30,419 nt of DNA from a virus. Made by a program: the position numbers and the translations under genes. The stretch's first letter is position 1; each line of letters opens with the position of its first letter. Positions 6,839 through 15,944 of this stretch are shown one piece after another. Below the pieces are notes generated by a model. It saw nothing but the letters and a program-made list of their open reading frames with translations. It searched no databases and had not been told where the DNA came from. The stretch lies in IMG/VR virus record IMGVR_UViG_3300036045_000050, positions 1-30,419 of that record, one strand, 5' to 3'.

Positions 6839-9800
6839 CAGCCCCCCACCCTCACTGGCCTTTGCGACGCCTGCCGCTCACGCTGCTGCAACAGGCGCTG
6901 GAGCTGGGCCGCCTCCAGCTCGTCCGGCGTGAGCGTCCCCCAAAGCTCCGGCCGGACGTACAGGCTCTCGAACTTGCCCACCGCCGGCAGGCCCCGGAGC
7001 ACGCTCTTGATGTGCTCACGCTGGGCGATGTTCCGGTACTTGGGGATGTCCACGTCGGTCACCCTGGCGCCCGTGAGCAGGTTGAGCGGGACGCCATAGA
7101 GGTTCGTCCACTTGTCCGGGTCGGTGACCGTCCGCACGGTGCTGCCGGCGCGGGCCAACGGCGAGTTGGCGATCAGGTGGTCCAGCAGCTGGTTGCCGGT
7201 CATGGAGTACAGATCGCCCAGCTCGCGGCCGGAGAAGAACTGCCGGTCGGAGGCGTATTCGAGCGGCCCCTTGATGAGCGGGTTCAGCTGGCCCAGCAAG
7301 CCCATGAGCGTCTGCCGGGGCGTGCCCTTGATCATCTCGAACGCGGCCTCCGCCGGGGTGTCCACCTTTGTCAGGTAGCGCTGCCGCCCCTCCGGCGTCA
7401 TCTCGCCGATCGGCACCGCCAGCCCCTCGCCCATGTACGCCGGCAGGAACGTGCCCGGCTGCTGGCGGGCGTTGAGGGCCGCCTTGGCCGACACGCCGGC
7501 CAGGCCGCCGGGGTTGGTCGCCAGCTGGTTGAGCACCGCCGGGATGTTGCCTCTCTGGAAAGAATAAAAAGGGACTAGCCGCTTCATCCACGATTGCTCG
7601 AACGGCGTCAAGGACGACGGCGCGTAGTTATACTGCGTACGCAGGACGCGCGCGGCCGCCTCCGCCGGCGTGTAGCCCTCCTCCAGGCTCTTGATGAAGA
7701 GCGGCAGCCGGTTGACGCCCTCGACCACCTCGCCCATCGCGCGGCCGCCGGCGACCGGGGCGAACTTGTCGACGCTGCTGTTGACCCCCTGAATATTGAG
7801 CGCCTGGAGAGGGTTGAGGCTGGCGTCGCCTTCCAGGCCCAGGTACTTACTGGCGGCCCCCCGGACCGTCGCCGGCTGCCGGCCGGGGATCGTCGCAAGC
7901 ACGTCGTCCATCGCGCGCGGCAGCTCGACACGCCCGCCGGCCGCCCCGACGATGTCGCGCGCGTGGCCGCCCGGGTGGCCGCTCGCCCCGTAGGCCGCGT
8001 AGAGCCGCGCCACCTCGTCGGTGGCCTCCCTCGCCGTCAGGTTGCGCCCGGCGAAGATGGGCAGGTTTTCCAGGCCCTCGTAAGCCTCGCCGGCCAGTAT
8101 CCGTTTGGCGCCTGGCACATGGCCCAGCACGCCCGCGCCGGCCTCGCCGACGTTGGCCAGCTGGCCGCTCGTCAGGTTGCGCACCTGGAAGCCGGGGAAC
8201 GGGGCGGTGACGTAGGTCTTGAAGAGGTTCGTGAACCAGTCGTAGGCGCGCAGGAAAGGGTGGGCCGCTTCGGGGCTGCTGAAGGGGCGCATGTACCGGC
8301 CGATCTCGGCCATCGACTCCGGGCCGACGTAAAGGTCGGCCAGCGACGTGACCGGCCGCGCCGGCCCGAGCGCCTGCTGGGCCTTGTTGTAGCCGGCCAG
8401 GGCCATCGCCTCGCTCGCCGCGTTGGCCTCGCTCACACGGCCGCTCATCAGGCCGGCCTTTTGGAGGGCCGACGTCAACGGCGCGGCCCCTTCCGGCAGG
8501 GCGCCCGCGCCCCGCTCGAACGCCGTCTTGGCCAGCAGCTGGTGGGCCGCGTCGGCCTTGAACTGGAGGTCGATCGCTCGCTGGTGGTAGCCCATGAGGT
8601 CCGCGATCGGGTCGTGGCCGAACGCGCTCAGCGCCTTGTCCGTCCCGGCCCCCTGCCGGTACTCCGGCCCCAGGCCGTCCAGCCAGTCCACCAACGCCCG
8701 CGCCTGTTTATTCTGCCGCTTCGCCAGCTCGGCCGTCGTCGCCGCCAGCTGGCTGGCGTCGATCTCGCCCCTCGCCAGCATCGCCTGGGCGACCGCCGCC
8801 GGGTCCGACAGGTAGTTCTCCCGGATGTGCGCGGCACGCTCCATGGGCGTGCCATTATACGCCAGGGCGTCCCTGGACATCCGGTTGACGCCAGCCCGGC
8901 CCTCGTTGAAGCCCAGCAGGATTTCCTCGCGGCCGGTCATCAGTCGCGGGTCGGTCGCCTTCAACGCCGCCGTCGATTCGCCCGCGCCAGGCACGCGCTG
9001 GGCCGGCGTCAGCTGGCGCGGCAGGTAGCCGCCGCCGCTTACCGTGTACGGGTCGCGGAAGTCGCCCACGTCCACGCCACGCTCGACGAGGCCCTGCCGC
9101 CGGGCGGCCAGGTCACCTTGCAGCTCCCCCACCAGCTCCCTCGCCCGCGCGTTGACCGGCGTCGTGTACCCTTCGACGGCGCGGGCGAGGTCGTCGCCCT
9201 CCAGGCCCAGCCGCTTCAGCTCGTCGGTCTGGGTGAGCAGGCGGAAGTTGGCCGCCCCTTGCGCTTCCTTCAGCGCCTTGTCGCCCGACAGCATGATTTC
9301 CTGGCCCAGCTCGCTGGTCGACCCCTTGACCCGAGAGTCCAGCAGCGCGCGGGCGTGGCGGCCGAGCCACCGGGCGGCACCGGGCAGGTACTCCATCGCC
9401 TTCGGGGCGCCCAGAGTGAGCGTGTTGTACAGGTAGCTGCCGCCGTAGGGCAGCTTGTCCAGGTAGCGGTGGGCGCCGGCGACGGCCCGGCCCGCGCGCC
9501 CGGCCGCGTCGAGGGCCGCCAGGCCGGACGCGCCCTCGCCGATGTTCGCCTGCCACCCGGTGAACGGCACCTTAACGCCGAACAGGCCGCCGAGCGGGGC
9601 GTCGAGCATGCCGGCCAGCTGGGCCGAGCCGCCGGCCGCCGTCTCGGCCGCCTGCTGCAAGCCCGGCTCGGCCGCCAGCACCGACCGCAAGTTGCCGCCA
9701 ACCCTCGCGCTCGCCCCCTTCGGCGCTCGGCCGATCTTCTGCGCCACCTGCCCAGCCTTACTCAAGGCCCCCGCCCCGAACGTCAGGTACATCGACGGGT

Positions 9801-10203
9801 CCAGGGCCATCTCCAGGGCCAGCCCGCCGGCGAAGTTCCCCCAGTTGTCGTCCTGGCCGATCGCCCCCCAGTTGCGCAGCAGGTCGCGCCCCGAGACGCG
9901 GTCCTCCTCTTTGGTGATCCCCGCCAGGTCGCTGCCGGGCAGGACGCTGAGCAGCTCACGCGGCTTGCCGCCCAGGAGGCCGCGCACGGCCCGCCCGCCC
10001 AGCGTCTTCTCCAGCACGCTGCCGACGTAGCCCAGCCCGCCCAGGCCGGCGCCGGAGATGCGCGCGAGCATCGACTCCTCCCGCTCGGGCGTGAGCGGCG
10101 GCAGCTCCGGCTTCGGCTGGCCGAGCAGGGGCTGCTGAGCCTGGCCGAAGGCGAGGCGCTGCAAGGCGCCGGCGGGGTCCATGAAGTCGTCGTAGGTCCA
10201 CAT
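6838..10203 (-). CDS. Very large virion-type protein (putative internal/ejection protein)
   Basis: 1121 residues from ATG 10203 (a GTG directly before it is the alternative), with GAGGAGG upstream. Residues about 56-145 carry a module shared with three other proteins in the window: LEKTLGGRAVRGLLGGKP, LPGSDL, VSGRDLL and GLALEMALDPSMY. The rest is helical and Ala/Gly-rich. FPGFQVRNLTSG lies near residue 667, and TPFEQSWMKRLVPFYSFQR near 865-885; these recall large polyvalent or virion-associated phage proteins. No enzymatic motif was recognised. The gene sits at the end of the structural block, like the long ejected internal proteins of podoviruses; that role is inference. A locally AT-rich patch at 7560-7575 encodes the VPFYSFQ segment. 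Confidence 0.7.
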   Translation of the reverse strand: MWTYDDFMDPAGALQRLAFGQAQQPLLGQPKPELPPLTPEREESMLARISGAGLGGLGYVGSVLEKTLGGRAVRGLLGGKPRELLSVLPGSDLAGITKEEDRVSGRDLLRNWGAIGQDDNWGNFAGGLALEMALDPSMYLTFGAGALSKAGQVAQKIGRAPKGASARVGGNLRSVLAAEPGLQQAAETAAGGSAQLAGMLDAPLGGLFGVKVPFTGWQANIGEGASGLAALDAAGRAGRAVAGAHRYLDKLPYGGSYLYNTLTLGAPKAMEYLPGAARWLGRHARALLDSRVKGSTSELGQEIMLSGDKALKEAQGAANFRLLTQTDELKRLGLEGDDLARAVEGYTTPVNARARELVGELQGDLAARRQGLVERGVDVGDFRDPYTVSGGGYLPRQLTPAQRVPGAGESTAALKATDPRLMTGREEILLGFNEGRAGVNRMSRDALAYNGTPMERAAHIRENYLSDPAAVAQAMLARGEIDASQLAATTAELAKRQNKQARALVDWLDGLGPEYRQGAGTDKALSAFGHDPIADLMGYHQRAIDLQFKADAAHQLLAKTAFERGAGALPEGAAPLTSALQKAGLMSGRVSEANAASEAMALAGYNKAQQALGPARPVTSLADLYVGPESMAEIGRYMRPFSSPEAAHPFLRAYDWFTNLFKTYVTAPFPGFQVRNLTSGQLANVGEAGAGVLGHVPGAKRILAGEAYEGLENLPIFAGRNLTAREATDEVARLYAAYGASGHPGGHARDIVGAAGGRVELPRAMDDVLATIPGRQPATVRGAASKYLGLEGDASLNPLQALNIQGVNSSVDKFAPVAGGRAMGEVVEGVNRLPLFIKSLEEGYTPAEAAARVLRTQYNYAPSSLTPFEQSWMKRLVPFYSFQRGNIPAVLNQLATNPGGLAGVSAKAALNARQQPGTFLPAYMGEGLAVPIGEMTPEGRQRYLTKVDTPAEAAFEMIKGTPRQTLMGLLGQLNPLIKGPLEYASDRQFFSGRELGDLYSMTGNQLLDHLIANSPLARAGSTVRTVTDPDKWTNLYGVPLNLLTGARVTDVDIPKYRNIAQREHIKSVLRGLPAVGKFESLYVRPELWGTLTPDELEAAQLQRLLQQRERQASQRPVRVGG

Positions 10204-10592
10204 CACCCCGCCTCCTCGCCTAGCATCCGGCTGTGATAGTTCAACATCAGCAGGGCCGCTTCACGAGCGTCGCCGCTCAGCTTAGGCCACACCGAGCACA
10301 GATGCTCGAGGCGCTGGTAAGCGGCCTCTTCATTCCCGCTCGCGGCCGCCGTGCGCCACCTGAGCAACACCGCCAGCTCGCCGTCCGGGCGGAACCACTC
10401 GCCACGAACACGGAGGTGCGACAGTGCCGTGTGGAGCCATCGCTCGACGGCCATGCCCCCCGGCAGACAGGTGAGGAGGGTAAGCTTCTCGTGGGCGCCC
10501 GTCTGGAGGGTGGCAAGCCTCGCGTCTACGGGGTTCTCCGTGTAGCCGATCTTGACCGGCCCGCCCTCGCCGGCCTGGATGAAGTAGATCAA
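10203..10592 (-). CDS. GIY-YIG nuclease-like protein (MUG113/T5orf172 type)
   Basis: 129 residues from TTG 10592, the first start in the frame, overlapping the upstream TGA (TTGA). The N-terminal 75 residues follow the GIY-YIG plan: IYFIQAGEGGPVKIGYT places Y3-F-I5 and K14-I-G16 at the two diagnostic strands, R25 follows in DARLATLQTG, and E50 in AVERWLHTAL occupies the metal-binding position, followed by GEWFRPDGE. This is the spacing of the T5orf172/MUG113 branch. The C-terminal 50 residues are helical and specific to this protein. It sits between two virion-type genes that share a module, so it may be a free-standing mobile nuclease inserted in the operon. Its stop overlaps the next gene start. 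Confidence 0.75.
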   Translation of the reverse strand: MIYFIQAGEGGPVKIGYTENPVDARLATLQTGAHEKLTLLTCLPGGMAVERWLHTALSHLRVRGEWFRPDGELAVLLRWRTAAASGNEEAAYQRLEHLCSVWPKLSGDAREAALLMLNYHSRMLGEEAG

Positions 10593-12034
10593 AGCCTTTG
10601 CACCCAGTCGATGTTAGGGCCGATCGATTGCGCCTCTAGCGCCAGCAGCCGCTCCAGCATGGCCTGCCGCTCGGCGGCGCCAACCCCGGCGCTAGACCGG
10701 AGCCGCCGGAGCGACTCCTGCGCCATCGCCCTGGCCACCGCTTCTCTGGTGGGCGGGCCGGCCAGCTGGTAGGGCACGGCCGGGGAGGTGACCGGCGAGA
10801 ACATCGGCGGGAGCGCCGCCTGCGAGGCGAGCATGTCGGCGTCCGACAACGGCACCGGCGGCACGGGGCCTGCCGGGCGGACGCCGCCGCCGCGAACGGC
10901 GGCGAACGGCGGCAGCTGGCCGGGGCCGTAGTTCAGCGTGCCCGACAGCCGGCCGCCGGCCCGCTCCGCGTAGCTCATCCAGCCGTAGCCGGCAAGCGCC
11001 TCCTCCAGGGCCGGGTCGATAACCTTGTACCGCCTCGCGATGCCGGGGATGGGCTGGCCCAGCCGCCCGCCGCTCAGGGCCAGCTGTTCGATGCCCGGCA
11101 TGGCCTCGATCATCTCCGGCCTGTACCCGGCCATGCTCACGGCCGAAGCCTCGTCGAGGAAGGCCGGGTTCACCGCCATGCCCGTAGTCGCCCGCCTCAT
11201 CGCGTACTCCGCCGGCATCTGGCTCAAGATCTGCACCGGGTCGTCGGCCGCCGGCGACATGGCGGCCGCGAGGGGCGAGCGCGCCTGGCCGCCAAGGAAC
11301 CTCTCCGACTCCAGCGCCCTGCTGCCGGGGGCATGCCCGCCATAAATGGGCGGCGCCGGCCCGCCCGGGACATAGGCCGGCGGCGGCGGCGTGACGGCGG
11401 CCGGTCGGCGACCGGCCGCCGCCGCCAGGTCATCCAGCCTGGAGCCGCCGGTCACACCAGGCCCGGCGAGGCGGCGGCCGGCCAGCCCGCCGGCTAGCGC
11501 GCCGCCCCAGCTGAGCGGGTCGATGGCCATGCCGACGATGGCGTCGCGGGCGGCGCTGTCGCCGTAGCCGAACCGGGAGAAGAGGTCGCCCGTGTCGTAA
11601 CCGCCACCCGAGAGGATGGCGGACAGAACGCTACGCTCCTGCTGGGGCGCCAGCTCCGGTAGCGGCTCCGCCGGCCAGGCCACGTCTTCCGGGCCGATCG
11701 GCGCCGTCGTCGGCATCACCCGGCCCGGCCCGGCGGCCAGCAGCCCGGCCGAGACGGCGTCGCCCGCGCCGGCGCCCGGCAGGCCGCCGCCGGCCATGCC
11801 CATCATGCCGGCCATGCCCGTCGCCAGCTGGCGCGGCGTCGCCTGGCTGCCGGGCATCAGGGCCGCCTCGCTGCCCGGCATGGGCCGGGCCGCCTGGCCC
11901 CAGCCGAGCTGGTCGAGGCCGGCCATCAGGGCCGTCACCAGCGCGCGGCGGGGGATGCCCGCCAATTCGCCGAGCTGGCCCAAGAAGCCGCCGCCGGCGC
12001 CGCCGATCGCCCGCCCGCCGAGAGACCAGTCCAT
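10589..12034 (-). CDS. Gly/Ala/Pro-rich virion-type protein with shared module
   Basis: 481 residues from ATG 12034. The N-terminus (about 1-40) has GGGFLGQLGELAGIPRRALV, very similar to the start of the protein encoded next upstream. Residues about 135-190 carry the second half of the shared module: SVLSAILSGGGYDTGDLF then ARDAIVGMAIDPLSWGG. The remainder is low in complexity and rich in Gly, Ala and Pro, with a more ordered C-terminal 60 residues (REAVARAMAQESLRRLRSS). No enzyme motif was seen. It lies three bases after the upstream stop and overlaps the GIY-YIG gene. Likely an internal or minor virion protein; the role is inferred from module and position only. Confidence 0.6.
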   Translation of the reverse strand: MDWSLGGRAIGGAGGGFLGQLGELAGIPRRALVTALMAGLDQLGWGQAARPMPGSEAALMPGSQATPRQLATGMAGMMGMAGGGLPGAGAGDAVSAGLLAAGPGRVMPTTAPIGPEDVAWPAEPLPELAPQQERSVLSAILSGGGYDTGDLFSRFGYGDSAARDAIVGMAIDPLSWGGALAGGLAGRRLAGPGVTGGSRLDDLAAAAGRRPAAVTPPPPAYVPGGPAPPIYGGHAPGSRALESERFLGGQARSPLAAAMSPAADDPVQILSQMPAEYAMRRATTGMAVNPAFLDEASAVSMAGYRPEMIEAMPGIEQLALSGGRLGQPIPGIARRYKVIDPALEEALAGYGWMSYAERAGGRLSGTLNYGPGQLPPFAAVRGGGVRPAGPVPPVPLSDADMLASQAALPPMFSPVTSPAVPYQLAGPPTREAVARAMAQESLRRLRSSAGVGAAERQAMLERLLALEAQSIGPNIDWVQRL

Positions 12035-12037
12035 CGC

Positions 12038-13036
12038 TCACCTCCCGCCCAGGTACGCGCCCAGCCCCAACGCGCCGGCCCCGCCTGCGCCGACGAGGCC
12101 CAGGTCCAACGGCGTCAGCTCGTAGCGCGCCAGCCGCCGCATCAGGCCGGGCAGCACGCGGTCGATCTCCCGGAGGCCCTCGCGCATCGGCATCTGGCCC
12201 ATCGGCAAGGACATCGCCTCCGGCACCGCCTGGCCCAGCGTCCCTTGCGGCAGGCCGGCCGAGCCGCGCTGCATCGCCAGCGCCCGGGCGATCTCTTCCG
12301 GCGTCGCCGGCAGCCGCCCGGCGGCCGCCTCGCTCATCAGGAACTCGCGCTCCCCGGGCATGAGGGACGGCACGCCCTCATCGCCGATCGCCGGCGCCCG
12401 CCCTTGCATCACCTTCTTGGCCTTGCCGGCCTTCGTCAGCTCGCCCGTCTCGCTGAACACCGGGCGAAGCTCGCTCCCTTGCGGCAGCTGGCGGCCGAAG
12501 AGCTTCAGCCCGCCCCCCGGCGTGCCCACGCCCAGCCCGGCCTCCTCGAACGCCTGGATCACCGACGGGCTGGCCTGCTTGAAGACCTTCTCGCCGCCGG
12601 CCGCCATGCCGGCGAGGTCCGCGCGGCCCACGTCGGCCGCGACGCCCGGCAGCGCCGCCCTCGCCTCCTGCGCCAGGGCGTTGCCTTCCGCCAAAGCGGC
12701 GTTCCCCATCGTGCGGGCGCCCAGCAGCCGGTTGGCCTGGTCCTCCAGCTGCGCGCCACGCCTCATGGCGGCCGAGTACCCACGCCCCAGCAGCCCGCCG
12801 CCGACCGTGCCGGCCAGCGCCAACGGGTCGAAGATCAGCTCGGCGCCCAGCCCCAGCGCCTGGCCGAGCGCCGACTGCGAGTCGGCCAGGCGGTACTTCT
12901 CCACCAGCTCGGCGCCCGTCTCCGGCTGGCCCAACGCCGACCAGAGCGCGCGGCGAGGGGCCGACAGCACGTCGGACGCCTGGCCCAGCGCGCTGCCCAG
13001 AAAGCTGCCGCCACCCGCCCCGAGAGCCGCTAGCAT
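12038..13036 (-). CDS. Virion-type protein with shared module and hydrophobic tail
   Basis: 332 residues from ATG 13036. Residues about 1-95 form the shared module: GGGSFLGSALGQASDVLS, APRRALWSALGQPETG, then ALGLGAELIFDPLALAG. The middle is Ala-rich and helical. The C-terminal 25 residues are a Gly/Leu/Ala hydrophobic segment (LGLVGAGGAGALGLGAYLGG) able to insert in a membrane, as in ejected or pore-forming virion proteins. It begins three bases after the stop of the small secreted-protein gene. Function beyond that is unknown. Confidence 0.6.
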   Translation of the reverse strand: MLAALGAGGGSFLGSALGQASDVLSAPRRALWSALGQPETGAELVEKYRLADSQSALGQALGLGAELIFDPLALAGTVGGGLLGRGYSAAMRRGAQLEDQANRLLGARTMGNAALAEGNALAQEARAALPGVAADVGRADLAGMAAGGEKVFKQASPSVIQAFEEAGLGVGTPGGGLKLFGRQLPQGSELRPVFSETGELTKAGKAKKVMQGRAPAIGDEGVPSLMPGEREFLMSEAAAGRLPATPEEIARALAMQRGSAGLPQGTLGQAVPEAMSLPMGQMPMREGLREIDRVLPGLMRRLARYELTPLDLGLVGAGGAGALGLGAYLGGR

Positions 13037-13039
13037 AGG

Positions 13040-13408
13040 TCACTCCTTCGCCAGCTTGAACGTCCCGTCGGCCGCCTCCAGCTTGCCCGGCTTCAGCGTG
13101 AAACGGTAGGTGAACCAGAAGCCGCGCAGGCCGTCGGCAGCCACCGTCCGCTCCCTGATCACCAGCTCGTCGCCCTTCAGCGACCACTCGCCCTCGTAGC
13201 GGAGCACACCCTCCGGGTCCGCCCGCTCGGCGAAATAGCCCCCGCAATCGAGCATCAGCGTCTGCCAGGGCTGCCTGTTCCAGTAGGCCACCCAGGCGCC
13301 CGCGACCGGCGGGCGCTTCTTCTCCTTGGCCCTGGGCACGGGGGCCGCGAGCAGCGAGCAGGCGGCCACGAGCCAGGCCATGACAAGCGCCGACGTAGTC
13401 TTCCTCAA
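13040..13408 (-). CDS. Secreted or lipoprotein of planctomycete type
   Basis: 122 residues from TTG 13408, preceded by GGAGGTGATC, which matches the whole anti-Shine-Dalgarno region. The start is a typical signal: MRKTTS, a hydrophobic core ALVMAWLVAACSLLAAPVP, then RAKEKK. VAAC could be a lipobox; LLAAPVP is the alternative signal-peptidase I site and is a leader ending very common in Gemmataceae proteins. The mature part resembles small planctomycete beta-barrel proteins (GAWVAYWNRQP, LRYEGEWSLKGDELVIRE). Its stop is three bases before the next virion gene. It may be a host-derived envelope protein, for example for superinfection exclusion; that is speculation from context. Confidence 0.7.
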   Translation of the reverse strand: MRKTTSALVMAWLVAACSLLAAPVPRAKEKKRPPVAGAWVAYWNRQPWQTLMLDCGGYFAERADPEGVLRYEGEWSLKGDELVIRERTVAADGLRGFWFTYRFTLKPGKLEAADGTFKLAKE

Positions 13409-15087
13409 CGATCACCTCCTCCGGCGGCTTCCAAGGCGCGGAGCAAGTCGCCAAGCGCCGACGCCTCGCCTCTCGACCTGACCCGCGACTCGCGGCTGAA
13501 GAACGGGAGCGGGCTAGACTCGCCCGAGATCCACCGGCTGACCGCACCGAAAGGGGCCTTGCTCGTGGCGACCACCCTCCCGCCCGGCATCACCACCCTG
13601 GTCGTCCTATCGTTATCGGTCTTATCGTAGGTCAGCCCGCCTAAGGTGACCCGCCTGACGGGACGGTCGTAGCTGTCCTCCGCCTGGAGCAGGTCAGCCG
13701 CCCGCCGGCGCCACGCGCCAAGGATCGCCTCACGGATCTGCTGGGGCGTCTTGCCGCCGCCGCCCCTGGCCAGCATGGCGACGACCGCCGGGTCGGACGC
13801 CAGCGACGGGTTTTGCGACAGCGCCTCCGCCAGCACGTTCACGTTGAACGTGCCGGGCTTGCCGCCGGCGGCGGCAGGCGCGAAGCCAAGGCGCTGGCTC
13901 AACGCTTCAATATCCCGCGCACGCTTCAAGGCTTCGGCGGCCGGCCCGCCAGGCGCCCCGGCCGCCGGCCCGCCAGGCGCCCCGGCCGCCGGCCCGCCAG
14001 GCGCCCCGGCGGCCGGCTGCTCCGGTTGCACCAAAGAGCCGTCCGGCCTCCGCTCCATCACAAGTTGCGGGGCCGGCGTGTCGACGCGCACGGGGGCCGC
14101 CCCCTGGCCGCGAGCCGCGTCGTACAGGTTGTCCCCTGCCGCGATCGCCTCATTCGTCGCCTGGCCCATCGCGATCGCGGTGTTCACGTCTTTGCCCTGC
14201 TCCAGGGCGCGGGCGACGGCCTGGTTGACGGCGGTGCGGTTGCTCGCCTTGCGGGCCAGGGACGCCTGAAGCTGGGCCATCTCCCTGTCGTGCTGGCGGC
14301 CAAGGTCTCCCTGCCTGGCCTGGTGCTCCCGCGCCAGCCGCGCCTCGCCGGCCTGAAGCTCCCGCTCGGCCGGCTTCGTGACCTTCTCGCCGTACTCCTG
14401 GACGCCGGCCGCGCCGCGAGCGGTGTCGCCCTGGAAGATGCCCTGAGCCGCCTGCTGCGCCTGGCCCATCAGCGACGCCATCAGCTGCTGGTCGGGCGCC
14501 TGGCCCCCTTGCGGGCCGTGCGGCCCGTAGACCGCCCGGTTGTACAGCTGGGGCATGGTCCGCCGGACGAAGGCCAGCTGGTCCGCCGCGTTGTCGCTGC
14601 CGGCAAGGGCGCGATCATAAGCGGCCTCGCCGACGGCGAACCTGTCGCCCACCTGTCGCACCCCGGCGCCCCAGCGAACGCCGCCGACGGGGTCGTTCGT
14701 GGCCGCTTCGCGGGCGTCGGCCGCCTCCGCCTCCGCCCGGCTCCCGAAGACGCCGGCCGCCTGGCGGCCCCGCGTCAGCGTCCGCCACGACTCGTTCTGC
14801 CGCGCCTCCTTCGCCTCCTCCTCGCGGGCGAAGTCTTCCAGCATGCGGTAGCCCGCTTCAGCGACGGGGTCGGCCGGCCGCCCGCCCTGCGCCGGCGCGC
14901 CCGACCAGCTGCCGCCGGCGGCCAGGTCGCGCTTCTCGTCCTCGCTCAGCTGGTCCGGCGCCACCTCGCGGCCCTGCTCATCCTTCACCTTGCCGCCGGC
15001 GTCGATGCGCACCCGGCGCGCGCGGCCCTGGACCCTGACGGGTGGCCTGGCGGGCTGCCGGCCGTCGGCTTGCGGGTCGTAGTACAC
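13405..15087 (-). CDS. Large coiled-coil, Ala/Gln-rich virion-type protein
   Basis: 560 residues from GTG 15087, with AAGGTGATC in front. The N-terminal 60 residues are basic then acidic. Residues about 215-300 are strongly charged and heptad-like (AERELQAGEARLAREHQARQ, then MAQLQASLARK), suggesting a coiled coil. Residues about 358-385 hold three APGGPAAG units encoded by a 24-bp tandem repeat. The C-terminal 100 residues include a more ordered strand-rich segment (RRVTLGGLTYDKTDNDRTT). No family was recognised. Its TGA overlaps the TTG start of the secreted-protein gene. It is probably a structural or ejected protein, judged only from neighbours. Confidence 0.6.
   Translation of the reverse strand: MYYDPQADGRQPARPPVRVQGRARRVRIDAGGKVKDEQGREVAPDQLSEDEKRDLAAGGSWSGAPAQGGRPADPVAEAGYRMLEDFAREEEAKEARQNESWRTLTRGRQAAGVFGSRAEAEAADAREAATNDPVGGVRWGAGVRQVGDRFAVGEAAYDRALAGSDNAADQLAFVRRTMPQLYNRAVYGPHGPQGGQAPDQQLMASLMGQAQQAAQGIFQGDTARGAAGVQEYGEKVTKPAERELQAGEARLAREHQARQGDLGRQHDREMAQLQASLARKASNRTAVNQAVARALEQGKDVNTAIAMGQATNEAIAAGDNLYDAARGQGAAPVRVDTPAPQLVMERRPDGSLVQPEQPAAGAPGGPAAGAPGGPAAGAPGGPAAEALKRARDIEALSQRLGFAPAAAGGKPGTFNVNVLAEALSQNPSLASDPAVVAMLARGGGGKTPQQIREAILGAWRRRAADLLQAEDSYDRPVRRVTLGGLTYDKTDNDRTTRVVMPGGRVVATSKAPFGAVSRWISGESSPLPFFSRESRVRSRGEASALGDLLRALEAAGGGDR
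13941..14012 (-). repeat. 24-bp tandem repeat, three units
   Basis: Three units at 13941-13964, 13965-13988 and 13989-14012. The first two are identical, and the third differs only near its end. Being a multiple of three, they add the eight-residue unit AAGAPGGP to the coiled-coil protein, so copy-number change would only lengthen a flexible linker. Confidence 0.9.
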
Positions 15088-15097
15088 GGATCACCTT

Positions 15098-15886
15098 TCA
15101 GATGGCGCCCCAGATGCCGTTGAGGAGGTTCGTCAGGAAGGTGCGCTGCTGCTGCCCCCTGGCGATGTCCTCCTGGTTCAGGTTCGAGCGCTGCACCTCG
15201 CGGGCCTTCTGCCCCTCCAGCACCTGCTCGGCGTTGGCCCTGGCCGCGTCGAAGCGGAGCTGCGTCTCACCGGCCGTGTTGGCGCCCATCGCCTGGTTCA
15301 GGTTAGCTTGCTGGAGGGCCATCGCGAGCGGCGACCGCGAGCCGTAGCCGCGACCGGCCAGCTCGCGAGACAGCTGCTGGTTGCGGCTGGCCGCCTGGGC
15401 GTCGTTGCCGGCGCGCTGGAGGTTCACCTGCTCCTGGACGCGCTGCTGGCTGTACACCGGCGCGTCGGAGATGTTGCCCACCGTCCCGACGGGGCCTCCG
15501 CCGAAGTAGCCGCCCTCGCCCTGGCCGCCGGCGGAGGTGATCAAGTTCTGCGCCCAGGGCCACACCTGGCTCCATCGCTGCTGCTTCAGCTCGTGCGGGT
15601 AGCGCGACGCCGCCGCCGCGATGTGCGCCTGGTTCGTCTGGGCGGCGTAGCCTTGTAGCCGGGAGTCGTAGTCGCGCTGGCTCTCCCGCTCGCGCTGCCC
15701 CAGCAGGTCGCCCTGGAGCTGGCGCTGGAAGCCGAACTGCTGCTGCGCCAACCGGCGGCTGTTCAGCGCGTCAGCCGCGCCTTGCTGCGCCTGGAACACC
15801 GGCGACATACTGGCGCCGGGGATGTAGTTGCCGCTCCCGAAGCCCCGGTTGTAGTTCAAACCAAAGCCCTGGTCACGGATAGACAT
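15098..15886 (-). CDS. Gln/Asn/Gly-rich putative structural protein
   Basis: 262 residues from ATG 15886, with GAGGA just upstream. It is unusually rich in Gln, Asn, Arg and Gly. The N-terminus (GLNYNRGFGSGNYIPG) is glycine-rich; residues 35-90 look helical with many Gln (LAQQQFGFQRQLQGDLLG); the centre has a Gly-rich linker; the C-terminus is again helical (NAEQVLEGQKAREVQRSNL) and ends in TNLLNGIWGAI, a short hydrophobic tail. No family was recognised. The composition resembles minor tail or internal proteins of podoviruses. It follows a 58-bp AT-rich gap after the chimeric repeat gene. Confidence 0.6.
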   Translation of the reverse strand: MSIRDQGFGLNYNRGFGSGNYIPGASMSPVFQAQQGAADALNSRRLAQQQFGFQRQLQGDLLGQRERESQRDYDSRLQGYAAQTNQAHIAAAASRYPHELKQQRWSQVWPWAQNLITSAGGQGEGGYFGGGPVGTVGNISDAPVYSQQRVQEQVNLQRAGNDAQAASRNQQLSRELAGRGYGSRSPLAMALQQANLNQAMGANTAGETQLRFDAARANAEQVLEGQKAREVQRSNLNQEDIARGQQQRTFLTNLLNGIWGAI

Positions 15887-15944
15887 TCCTCACCTCACGC
15901 ATAAGAACTAACCCACTTTTAATGCTGATGAACTATTAGCGCTT

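Noticed and set aside
7567-7573. CCCTTTT slippery heptamer in the correct frame of the large virion gene, with about 185 open codons in the -1 frame
   Set aside because: The -1 frame product is low-complexity shadow sequence, such frames stay open by chance here, and the zero-frame segment VPFYSFQ looks conserved. No pseudoknot was identified.
7594-10236. An 880-codon open frame on the rightward strand
   Set aside because: It is the mirror of the 1121-residue leftward gene. Its protein is Arg/Leu/His-rich low-complexity sequence typical of shadow frames at this GC content, and the leftward frame has the proper start, ribosome-binding site and module.
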